Under the pieces are notes generated by a model. The model worked only from the letters and a program-made list of their open reading frames with translations. It ran no database searches and was not told the DNA's origin. From the NCBI GenBank assembly GCA_012514775.1, contig JAAYZQ010000342.1:1-17094 (forward strand): a stretch of 17,094 nucleotides of DNA, written 5' to 3'. The position numbers were made by a program, and so were the translations under genes. Shown piece after piece: positions 6,083-14,756 of this stretch (the stretch's first letter is position 1; each line of letters opens with the position of its first letter). This DNA comes from Anaerolineaceae bacterium (GTDB lineage Bacteria > Chloroflexota > Anaerolineae > JAAYZQ01).

Positions 6083-6193
6083 CCCGACTGTCCGCAACAG
6101 AGGCTCGAGGCGTGGGTCCATGCGGCTGCGGTCCCGTGCTTGCAAGCCATGGGCGTGGCGCTGCCACCCTGTCCAAACCGGTGGTCCACGGGA

Positions 6194-6222
6194 CCATTAT
6201 AACTGAAGTCCATCTTTTCTGC
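6194..6222 (-). promoter_or_regulatory. Promoter of the degenerate-receiver response regulator
   Basis: On the minus strand TTGCAG (6217-6222), a 17-bp spacer and TATAAT (6194-6199). The start site would be near 6187, giving a leader of about 105 nt to the ATG at 6082. Confidence 0.75.
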
Positions 6223-6329
6223 AACCTCACGCCGCCGCCCCGTAGGGCGGCCGGCCGTCCCGCGAGCACCGTTCGCCCCCGCTCGGCCCGAGTCGCCAGT
6301 CCCGGGCCAGAACCGCCGTTCACGCCCGC

Positions 6330-6358
6330 TTGCATTTTCGGCGGTTTTGCCGTACAAT
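6330..6358 (+). promoter_or_regulatory. glmS promoter
   Basis: TTGCAT (6330-6335), a 17-bp spacer and TACAAT (6353-6358). Transcription should begin near 6365, about 50 nt before the ribozyme cleavage site and 290 nt before the glmS start. It is the only good plus-strand promoter I see between the two divergent genes. Confidence 0.75.
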
Positions 6359-6410
6359 GTTGGCGGCCGGAGAAAGGAGATAGCTCGACAAGGCCGGACA
6401 CGTCTCGAGG

Positions 6411-6627
6411 GAGATAGCGCCTGGGCCTCTCTGCCACAGAGAGGTTGACGAGGAGGAGGTTCCTCGCTTCACGGCGAGGCTAACCACCACCCGGTGGGAA
6501 AATCGAGAGATCGGCGGATGCCTCCCGGGCCGGGACCGCGGCCCGTTTCTTCCCTCCAGTAGAGAATCAAGCCAGACAAATCCAAACACCCGGAAGCGGG
6601 ACGCCCACGGGCGGTCCTTCGGCTTCC
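6411..6627 (+). ncRNA. glmS ribozyme: glmS ribozyme (GlcN6P-activated self-cleaving riboswitch)
   Basis: The leader of glmS carries the hallmark blocks of this ribozyme in order. GATAGCGCC contains the cleavage site, predicted between A6416 and G6417. P1 is the hairpin CCTCTCTG/CAGAGAGG (6426-6433, 6437-6444). Then come TTGACGAGG (6445-6453), ATCGAGAGATCGGCGGATG (6502-6520), CCTCCCGG, and a P3-like stem CGGGCC/GGCCCG (6526-6531, 6540-6545). A further stem, GGAAGC/GCTTCC (6592-6597, 6622-6627), may be P4. GlcN6P serves as the cofactor; cleavage exposes a 5'-OH and leads to mRNA decay, so GlmS product shuts off its own synthesis. Compared with Bacillus and Thermoanaerobacter forms as I recall them, about 39 nt (6462-6500) are inserted. 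The core is clear; the 3' limit is approximate. Confidence 0.95.
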
Positions 6628-6652
6628 CCTTTACGCACCAAGGAGGCACATC

Positions 6653-8494
<1,842 letters not shown>

Positions 8495-8510
8495 AGGACC
8501 CCCAAAAGCA

Positions 8511-8548
8511 CTTCGGGCAGACGGCTTTTCCAAGCCGTCTGCCCGAAG
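8511..8548. terminator. Perfect 17-bp stem-loop after glmS (probably bidirectional terminator)
   Basis: The arms at 8511-8527 and 8532-8548 are perfect reverse complements with a TTCC tetraloop. On the plus strand, 16 bp after the glmS stop, no T run follows (GATTAA). On the minus strand the hairpin is followed by TGCTTTTGG, a better terminator tail for the signalling operon arriving from the right. Confidence 0.75.
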
Positions 8549-8749
8549 ATTAACGGTGCATGGCCACCGCGCCAACTCTGGTTTGTCGCCCGGGTGCCCA
8601 CCTTCCGGCGTGCCCGGTGCCCTCCTGTATATGCGTACTATATCACAAAAAGGGGTTTTTACACGCCGGGATCGGTTGGAGGTAAAGGGTATCACCGTTG
8701 GACCCCGGTTGGATGGGTTGGAGGGGTTAGCTATCTGGCGGAGAGGAAC
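8549..8749. other. Non-coding gap with GGTTGG repeats
   Basis: No gene is supported here. The plus strand is rich in GGTTGGA words (8674-8680, 8707-8713, 8716-8722). The 15-mer GGTTGGATGGGTTGG (8707-8721) matches the form of a two-tetrad G-quadruplex. TGGGTTGG recurs at 9257-9264 and 9277-9284, on the other side of the frameshifted response regulator. Confidence 0.45.
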
Positions 8750-9150
8750 TCACGCCTGCCGGGCCGCGCCGGCTTCCGCTACTTCTACTGCCTCGCGGAC
8801 GAGGGACCGGATCTGGGCGACGGTCAGGGGTTTGTCCACACAGCGGTGGACGTTGAGGCGCTCCTCCATGGGTCGCGATAGCCGGTGAGCCAGACGATGG
8901 TGATGTCCTGGTTATGCCGTCGGATGGCCTCCGTCAACTCGTAGCCGTCCATACGCGGCATGCGGAGGTCGGTGATGATGACGTCGAAACCGTCCTGGTC
9001 GAGAATCTCCAGGGCTTCCTGCCCGTCCTGTGCTGTCACAAGGGTGATGTCGCGGGCACTGGCAAGCGCATTGCTCCACACGAACAGCACCTGATCGTCG
9101 TCGTCTACCACGAGGATGCGCTTGTCTCCGTCCTTGGTAATTGTTGTCAA
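8750..9150 (-). pseudogene. Single-domain response regulator with a frameshift
   Basis: The reading frame from a TTG at 9150 (AAGGAG 8 bp upstream) encodes a good receiver: VVDDDD (14-19), phosphoacceptor Asp61 in IITDLRMPRMDG, and Thr89 in WLTGYRD. It then leaves the family pattern at Asp93 and stops at 8824 after 108 codons. The expected continuation, with RCVDKPLTVAQIRSLVREAV including the conserved Lys, is in the -1 frame from about 8869 to the stop at 8750. One missing base in the CCC at 8870-8872 would restore a protein of about 133 aa. This may be a real mutation, a sequencing error at a homopolymer, or (less likely) programmed -1 slippage. It is the last gene of the KaiBC operon or a separate unit 152 bp downstream of the preceding regulator. 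If intact it would be a CheY-like output or phosphate sink. Confidence 0.8.
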
Positions 9151-9256
9151 AGCTCAAGCTCCTTCTACATCGCTCCACTGCTCTCCCTGGAGGCGCCATA
9201 GCCCCGATTAGTGTACCACAGATCGGAGCCGCAGAGCGATGGACTCGGTTTGAATT

Positions 9257-9284
9257 TGGGTTGGTTCTAGCCTCCCTGGGTTGG
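9257..9284. repeat. TGGGTTGG direct repeat upstream of the single-domain regulator
   Basis: Two exact copies of TGGGTTGG (9257-9264 and 9277-9284) are spaced 20 bp start to start, about two helical turns. They lie in the 152-bp gap between the two regulator genes, about 107 bp upstream of the TTG start. Direct repeats of this kind are typical of OmpR-type binding sites, so the neighbouring winged-helix regulator could bind here (inference). Confidence 0.35.
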
Positions 9285-9302
9285 ATTCGTTGGAGCCCCT
9301 CA

Positions 9303-10022
9303 TCACTCCTTGAAGGTGTAACCAACCCCGCGCACGTTCAGAATGTGCCGGGGCCGGGTGGGATTGGGCTCCACCTTCCGCCGGAGGCGATAGATATACC
9401 ATTTGATCACGTCTCGTGCTTCCTGCAAGTGATCGCACTCGTACTGCCGCACCACCTGGACCAGCTCCTGGGGCGAGATCACCCGGTGGGCGTTGTGCAT
9501 CATATAGACCAACAGCTCGTACTCGCACGTCGTCAGCTCCAACGGCTCGCCGTTCAAGGTCACGCGCCGCCCCATGACGTCCGCCGTAAACGCGCCCCGC
9601 GCTACAATGTTCGAGGACTCGTCCTGCACCGGGCTCTGGATCGCCCTCTTCTGCCGTTCCAGGGCTTCCTGAACGGTCTGGCGAATCTCTTGCACGCGCA
9701 CGGGCTTGAGCATGTAGGCGTCGATCCCTTCCCGGATGGCCGCCATGGCCGAGTCCAGGGATCCATGGCCCGTGAGAATGATCGTCGCGGTGTTCGGCCA
9801 GCGCCACTTGATGGCCTCCAGCACCCGCAGTCCATCGACGCGCCCACCCAGCCGCAGGTCGAGGATGGATAGGTCATAATGGGTGTTGCGCAGGCACTCC
9901 AGGGCCTCCTCGCCGCTCGACGCCGTCTCCACAACGTGGCCCATGCCTTGCAGGGTCTCGGTCAACACGAAACGGATCTTTTCGTCGTCGTCAACGATCA
10001 GAGTGCGAACGATTTCAGGCAT
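9303..10022 (-). CDS. OmpR-type response regulator
   Basis: A 239-aa regulator, probably the output of the kinase encoded just upstream. The receiver domain (1-120) is complete: Asp11-Asp12, phosphoacceptor Asp55 (LSILDLRLGG), Thr84 (IILTGHG) and Lys106 (YMLKPV). The C-terminal winged helix (about 140-238) has LTTCEYELLVYM, a recognition helix DVIKWYIYRLRRKVE and NVRGVGYTFKE. The start at 10022 is preceded by GGAGAGAG; an in-frame ATG at 10052 lacks a ribosome site. The gene begins 33 bp after the kinase stop. In contrast to the regulator at 5417-6082, every phosphorylation residue is present, so it should act as a phosphorylation-dependent transcription factor. Its targets are unknown; repeats at 9257-9284 are candidates. 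Confidence 0.93.
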   Translation of the reverse strand: MPEIVRTLIVDDDEKIRFVLTETLQGMGHVVETASSGEEALECLRNTHYDLSILDLRLGGRVDGLRVLEAIKWRWPNTATIILTGHGSLDSAMAAIREGIDAYMLKPVRVQEIRQTVQEALERQKRAIQSPVQDESSNIVARGAFTADVMGRRVTLNGEPLELTTCEYELLVYMMHNAHRVISPQELVQVVRQYECDHLQEARDVIKWYIYRLRRKVEPNPTRPRHILNVRGVGYTFKE

Positions 10023-10055
10023 CTTTGCTCTCTCCACTCTCGTAGTAGTCATTCA

Positions 10056-12647
10056 TCATGATACCGGCAGCCAAACTCCCACAACCGTCCCGCCACCGGC
10101 GCGTGGCTGGACGGTGATCTGGCCCCCATGTTGGTGCACGATATTCTGGCTGATAAACAGCCCCAGTCCCAGGCCCTCCGACTTGGTGCTGTGAAAGGGC
10201 TCGAAGAGGTGATCCCACATCTCGGGCGGCAGCCCTATCCCCGTGTCGGCGAATCGAATCCAGACCCCGTCCGGGTCGCACGTGCGCTGGCCCTCGATGC
10301 GCAACTGCCCGCCCTCGGGCATGGCGTCCAGGGCGTTGATGACCAGGTGTTGAAATACCTGGCTTATGGCCTCGGGCATGACCATCAACGGGGGCAAGGT
10401 CTCTTCCAGCTCGAGGATGACCTCGATGCCGCCGGCCTCGGAGCGCTTTTCCGTCAGCGGAAGCAGTTTCGTTATGAGGGCGTTCAGGTCGGCCGGCCGT
10501 CGCTCCTCCATTTCGGGCTGGCGATGCAGGGTGCGGAGCTGCACGACCACGGCCCTGGCCCGGTCCAGGGCGCTGCTCACCACCGCCAGATACGGACCGG
10601 GGTCGTGGCCGTCGGCCAGCGCTTCGCTCGCCAGGTCCAGGCAGCCGACGGCCGACTGCAAGGGATTGTTGATCTCGTGGGCCAGCGACGCGGCCAGGCG
10701 GGCGGCCACCAGCAGCCTCTCCATCTGGATCACGGCCGCCTGGGCGTGCTTTTCTTCGGTGATGTCGGCAGCCACGCCGGCAATGCGCTGCGCCGGCCCC
10801 TCGACGGTCTCGACGGGAAAGGTCTGGGCGTGCAGCCAGCGGACCGAGGCGTCGGGCCACAGGATGCGAAACTCCTGGTTAAACTCCTTGGCATTCGACG
10901 CCCAGGCGGCCAGCACCCGATCTCGATCCTCGGGATGGATCGCGTCCACCGCGCGCTCCGGTCGCTCGAATATCTCCCTCACCGGCCAGCCCCACAGCTT
11001 CTCGAAGGTGGGGCTGACATAGACGATGCGATGTGTGCCGGTCTCCATGAGCCAGAACAGCTCGTCAATGTTCTCCGCCAGATCGCGGAAGCGCTCCTCG
11101 CTGACCCGCAGGGCCTCCAACGTGCTTCTCAGGTCGAGGGTCCGCTCGGCGACGCGCTGCTCCAGCTCGTCTCGGGCGTGCCGCAGCTCTGTGATGTCGG
11201 TCAGGATGAGGACGGCGCCCCGCAGCTCGCCGCCCCTGTCATAGACCGGGGCGGCGCTGGTCAACAGCCAGCGCAGGCCCGCGGGTCCGACCCCTTGCGG
11301 CCGGCGGCCCATGACGCCGTGCACCGTCTCGCCGCGCAGCGCCCGCGCCACCGGCAACCCGTCCGGCTGCAAGGGCTGCCCGTTGGCGTCGACGACCGCC
11401 GCTCGCCGCAACCGCTCGGCCAGCGACAGCTCCCAATCCGAGGCCGAGAGCCCCAGGAGCGCGCCGGCCGCGGCGTTGGTGCGGCTGACCCTGCCTTCCG
11501 CATCGTACAATACGATGCCGTCGGTGATGGACGAAATGACGGCGTCGAGCACCGCGGCGTGATCCTCGCTCTGCTGCCGGGCTTCCTGGGCCTGGGCCAG
11601 CAGCCACTCGCGCTCTCGCTCGACCTCCTTCTGGGCCGAGACGTCGCGGATGAGCCAGCGCAGGCTAGCGGACCCGCCCTGGCCGGCCTTGCCCACCGAC
11701 GCCGACCCGGTTACGGACACAAAGAACGGCTCTCGCCCCGCCGGGCGCAGTTGCATCTCCCAGGGGCCGGCCGAATCCTCGCCGCTCTGGAGGGCGGTGA
11801 GGTGCAGATACCAGCTCCCTCGATCCCGGGGGTGAATGTACGCTGCCAACGACTTGCCCACCAGGGACCCATCCGGCGTCCCGAGCATGGCAGCGGCGGC
11901 GCGGTTGGCCTCCTCGATGACGCCTTTGCCGTCGGTGACCACGTAGCCGTCGGGGGCCAGGGCAAAGAGCTCCTGGTAGCGCTGCCGCTCGGCCTCCAGC
12001 TCGCGCCGCGCGGCAAGGAGATCGTCGTTCTGAACGCGCAGTTCTTCGCCGGCTATTGCCAGCTCCTCGTTGACCCGCACCAGTTGCCGCGTTCGAAGCT
12101 GGACGGTCTCTTCCAGCTCGTCGCGCATGCGGCGCACCTCGGCCTCGGCCTGTGCCCGCGCCGTGGTGTCCAGGGCCACGCCCACCACGCCCGCGGCGTT
12201 GCCCTCGGCGTCGTGCAGCGCCTCGACGTGGACCTGCCAGACCCACCCTGCCCGGTCCAGCATGAGGTCTGCAGGCCGGCCCTCCAGGGCGCGGCGGTGG
12301 GCTTCCAGCAGATCCTCATCCGGCGCGCCCAGGGGAGAAGCTTCCGACAGATGGCGGCCGACCAGGGTTCCGGGCTTCAGGTCGAGGGCCGCCAGGCCCG
12401 TACCCTGCAGCGAGGTGATGCGCAGTTCCCTGTCCACCGTCCAGGCAATGGCCGGCAACTGCTGGAGCAGCAGTCGCAGCTCGGCCTGGGCTCGCCGCAG
12501 GAGGACCGGCGTGCCCGTTTCGGGATCCAGGACGGCGTCGACAGCGCCCCCCACAGCCTCCTGGAGCAAGGACTCGGTCTCCATGAACTCCCGGATGAGC
12601 TCCCGCACGCGGGTGCTGTCCAACTGTGTCGACGTTTGTTTCGCCAT
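10056..12647 (-). CDS. Soluble multi-PAS sensor histidine kinase
   Basis: An 863-aa kinase without transmembrane segments, so cytoplasmic. Four PAS-type regions can be traced, at about 56-165, 222-340, 362-488 and 515-633. PAS4 ends with the PAC-like RIAGVAADITEEKHAQ. Helical linkers separate them, notably a coiled coil at 165-222 and another at 485-515 (HARDELEQRVAERTLDLRSTLEAL). The H-box is LAASLAHEINNPLQS with phosphoacceptor His657. The catalytic domain has the N-box VINALDAMPEGG (Asn771), G1 DTGIGLPPE (801-809), the F-box-like LFEPFHSTK and G2 GLGLGLFI (825-832). The ATG at 12647 follows a GAGG at 8-bp spacing. It lies 38 bp after kaiB and 33 bp before its likely partner regulator. Being soluble and PAS-rich, it probably senses an internal cue or the KaiB/KaiC state, much as SasA does in cyanobacteria, but it lacks the KaiB-like sensor domain of SasA. 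Confidence 0.93.
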   Translation of the reverse strand: MAKQTSTQLDSTRVRELIREFMETESLLQEAVGGAVDAVLDPETGTPVLLRRAQAELRLLLQQLPAIAWTVDRELRITSLQGTGLAALDLKPGTLVGRHLSEASPLGAPDEDLLEAHRRALEGRPADLMLDRAGWVWQVHVEALHDAEGNAAGVVGVALDTTARAQAEAEVRRMRDELEETVQLRTRQLVRVNEELAIAGEELRVQNDDLLAARRELEAERQRYQELFALAPDGYVVTDGKGVIEEANRAAAAMLGTPDGSLVGKSLAAYIHPRDRGSWYLHLTALQSGEDSAGPWEMQLRPAGREPFFVSVTGSASVGKAGQGGSASLRWLIRDVSAQKEVEREREWLLAQAQEARQQSEDHAAVLDAVISSITDGIVLYDAEGRVSRTNAAAGALLGLSASDWELSLAERLRRAAVVDANGQPLQPDGLPVARALRGETVHGVMGRRPQGVGPAGLRWLLTSAAPVYDRGGELRGAVLILTDITELRHARDELEQRVAERTLDLRSTLEALRVSEERFRDLAENIDELFWLMETGTHRIVYVSPTFEKLWGWPVREIFERPERAVDAIHPEDRDRVLAAWASNAKEFNQEFRILWPDASVRWLHAQTFPVETVEGPAQRIAGVAADITEEKHAQAAVIQMERLLVAARLAASLAHEINNPLQSAVGCLDLASEALADGHDPGPYLAVVSSALDRARAVVVQLRTLHRQPEMEERRPADLNALITKLLPLTEKRSEAGGIEVILELEETLPPLMVMPEAISQVFQHLVINALDAMPEGGQLRIEGQRTCDPDGVWIRFADTGIGLPPEMWDHLFEPFHSTKSEGLGLGLFISQNIVHQHGGQITVQPRAGGGTVVGVWLPVS

Positions 12648-12685
12648 CAGGCGCGCCTCGGATCAGGATCGAGACGACACACGAG

Positions 12686-13036
12686 TCACTCTCCGCGTCC
12701 GAACTCTATCCCGGGATCCAGGCCCAGGGCATACACCACCCGGTAGACGTTGCTCAGGTCGCCCGCGACCTGGACCATGGGGAGGGGCGCCAGCTTAATC
12801 AGGGTCGGCGTGACGAGGACGTGATCTTGCAGAGCGCGTTCCGGATCCATCAAGACATCCACGATCTCGATCTCGAAATGCTCACGTCCCACCGCCTTTA
12901 CCAGGGCGTCCAGGTTGGCCATGGCCCGCATCGAGTTCGGGCCCCTGCCGGCAACGTACAGGCGCAGCACGAGGATCCTCTCCGGGCCGGCACCCTGCTC
13001 GTTCCACACTGCGTCGGCTGGCCCGCTGTTATTCAC
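12686..13036 (-). CDS. kaiB: KaiB circadian-clock-type protein
   Basis: A 116-aa thioredoxin-fold protein of the KaiB family. The conserved core starts at LVLRLYVAGRGPNSMRAMANL, continues with IEIVDVLMDPERALQDHVLVTPTLIKLAPLP, and ends with GDLSN. These match the KaiB signature (LYVAG..P.S..A..NL, VLVTPTL.K..P.P, GDLS). In cyanobacteria KaiB switches fold and binds the CI ring of KaiC during the night phase. Here the partner gene is directly upstream. The start is GTG at 13036, behind GGAGG in the end of kaiC, so the two genes overlap by 8 nt and are likely translated together. It is slightly longer than the usual ~102 aa because of an N-terminal extension of about 18 residues. No kaiA is in the window. 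Confidence 0.95.
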   Translation of the reverse strand: MNNSGPADAVWNEQGAGPERILVLRLYVAGRGPNSMRAMANLDALVKAVGREHFEIEIVDVLMDPERALQDHVLVTPTLIKLAPLPMVQVAGDLSNVYRVVYALGLDPGIEFGRGE

Positions 13037-14756
13037 CGTCAGAACCTCCCGAACCGCGGTCGGTCCCGGCCCGGAGCTGGATCAGGCCCTCGCTATGCCG
13101 GCGCCAGGAGGTTTCCTGTTCCTCCTGCTCCCGCTCCAGCAGCGCCAGCTCGGCCCGGCGGGCCTCGACGCGGCGCTGAAGCAGCTTCACTCGGGCCTCG
13201 GCCTCGGCTTCGGCCAGCTCCGCGTCGCGCCGCTTGTGCTCCACCTCGGTCCGGAGGCGCTGCCTTTGGAGGGCTTCGGCCCTCTCTTTTTCCCAGCGCA
13301 GGCTGCCCAGCAGCACTTCACCGGCGGCGGAATAGACGTCGGCCAGCTCCAGCCCCTCGCTGCTCATCATCAGCTCCCGCAGTTGATTGGAGTGACCGAT
13401 ACCCCGCGCCTTGACGATGGATATCGTGCGGTTGCGCTCCCCTCCCTGTTCCAGGTAGCTCAGGTGTATCCAGTTGTCAGCCACCGTCGAGATCTGGAGC
13501 TGCGATGACTCCCTGGTGGGATCCCGATCTTCGAGCAGGCTGGTCATGAGCAGGGTAATGCCCGCCTGCTTGGTCAGGTAGTGCAAGCGCTGTGCTACGC
13601 CCAGGGCAGGCAGGTTCCCCCCGGCCTTGATGAGGGCCGACAGGGGATCGATGACGAGGATCTGCGGCTCGTGTTTTCGGATGAGCGCCCGGAGGGCCAG
13701 CAGGTGGCCCTCTGCGCTCTGCGCCTCGGCCCGCGCCCACTCGAGGAGCAGCAGGCCCGAGTCGCGGCAGGGCTGTAGCTGGACGTTGACCGAGGCCAGG
13801 TTGCGCACGATCTGGTCCGCCGGCTCGTCGAAACTGACGTACAGCACCCGCTCTCCCTTCTCGCAGGCAGCCCGGGTCAGGGCGCCACACAGGGTCGACT
13901 TGGCGGTGCCGGGAGCGCCGGTGATGAGCGTGCTGCTCCCGCGAAAGAGCCCGCCATCCAGCATGGTATCCAGTCCCGGGATGCCGGTCGACACGCGCTC
14001 CTGCGAGACGGGGACCTGCTGCAGCGTCTGGGCAAAGCTGGCCACCTCAATGCCCTCGTGAGCGATGATAAGGGGCGCCTCGTTTTCGGCAAAGCCCGAG
14101 CCGCGGTACTTGAGCACGCGCAGGCCGCGGATCGAAACCAGGTCCGCCATGCGGTGCTCGAGGCACACCACGCAGTCGGCCATGTAATGCAGGAATTCCT
14201 GTTGCTGCGACATCGCCCCGTCTTCCAGGCTGCGCGCGGTGATGATGCCTGTCAGGGGTCCCTGGACCAGCCAGTCGTGGATGCGGTACAGCTCCTGGCG
14301 CTCGGCGTTGGGGTCGCCCAGGAGGGCCAGAAGCACGTGCACCGAGTCAAACACGATGCGCCGCGCTCGCATCTCTTTCGCCTTGGCCTCCAGGCTGGCG
14401 AGCATGCCTGTCAGATCAAAGCTGCCGGCCGTTATCATGTCGGCGGAGGGCCTGGCATCGAGAAAAAAGAGCTTGTCCCGTTGCAAGGCCGGCAGATCCC
14501 AGCCAAAGGAGGCCGCGTTCTCCACGAGCTGGTGCGAAAGCTCCTCGAAGGCGACGAAAATGCCCGGTTCGCCCCACCGCCGGGCGCCGTTGACCAGGGT
14601 CTGCAGGGCAAAGATCGTCTTGCCACTGCCCGCCCCCCCCACCACAAGCGAGGTACGGGTCCGTGGCAAGCCACCGCCCGTCATCTCGTCAAAGCCATCG
14701 ATGCCCGTGGGCATCTTGTCCACTCCCCGGATGGGCTGGACCATGCTGTCTGTCAT
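13029..14756 (-). CDS. kaiC: KaiC double-domain ATPase/autokinase with C-terminal coiled coil
   Basis: A 575-aa RecA-like double ATPase. CI has Walker A GGAGSGKT (40-47), the catalytic pair Glu71-Glu72 and Walker B Asp137. CII has Walker A GAPGTAKS (280-287), Asp310-Glu311 in place of the Glu pair, and Asp370 in ILVIDPLSAL. The autophosphorylation pair of cyanobacterial KaiC (Ser431/Thr432) is present as Ser423-Thr424 in QISTVADNW; the Thr426 position is Ser418. CII also ends with the VKARGIGHSNQLREL segment typical of KaiC. Residues from about 486 to 575 form a charged coiled coil (EKERAEALQRQRL, EVEHKRRDAELAEAEAE) absent from the 519-aa cyanobacterial protein. The ATG at 14756 overlaps the cheR stop by 4 nt. 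It should form hexamers with ATPase and autokinase activity; oscillation without KaiA is not implied. Confidence 0.95.
   Translation of the reverse strand: MTDSMVQPIRGVDKMPTGIDGFDEMTGGGLPRTRTSLVVGGAGSGKTIFALQTLVNGARRWGEPGIFVAFEELSHQLVENAASFGWDLPALQRDKLFFLDARPSADMITAGSFDLTGMLASLEAKAKEMRARRIVFDSVHVLLALLGDPNAERQELYRIHDWLVQGPLTGIITARSLEDGAMSQQQEFLHYMADCVVCLEHRMADLVSIRGLRVLKYRGSGFAENEAPLIIAHEGIEVASFAQTLQQVPVSQERVSTGIPGLDTMLDGGLFRGSSTLITGAPGTAKSTLCGALTRAACEKGERVLYVSFDEPADQIVRNLASVNVQLQPCRDSGLLLLEWARAEAQSAEGHLLALRALIRKHEPQILVIDPLSALIKAGGNLPALGVAQRLHYLTKQAGITLLMTSLLEDRDPTRESSQLQISTVADNWIHLSYLEQGGERNRTISIVKARGIGHSNQLRELMMSSEGLELADVYSAAGEVLLGSLRWEKERAEALQRQRLRTEVEHKRRDAELAEAEAEARVKLLQRRVEARRAELALLEREQEEQETSWRRHSEGLIQLRAGTDRGSGGSDGE

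Noticed and set aside
10128..12746. 872-codon open frame antisense to the histidine kinase
   Set aside because: The kinase has all its motifs on the minus strand. The antisense translation is rich in Gly, Arg, Gln and Pro, as expected for a shadow frame.
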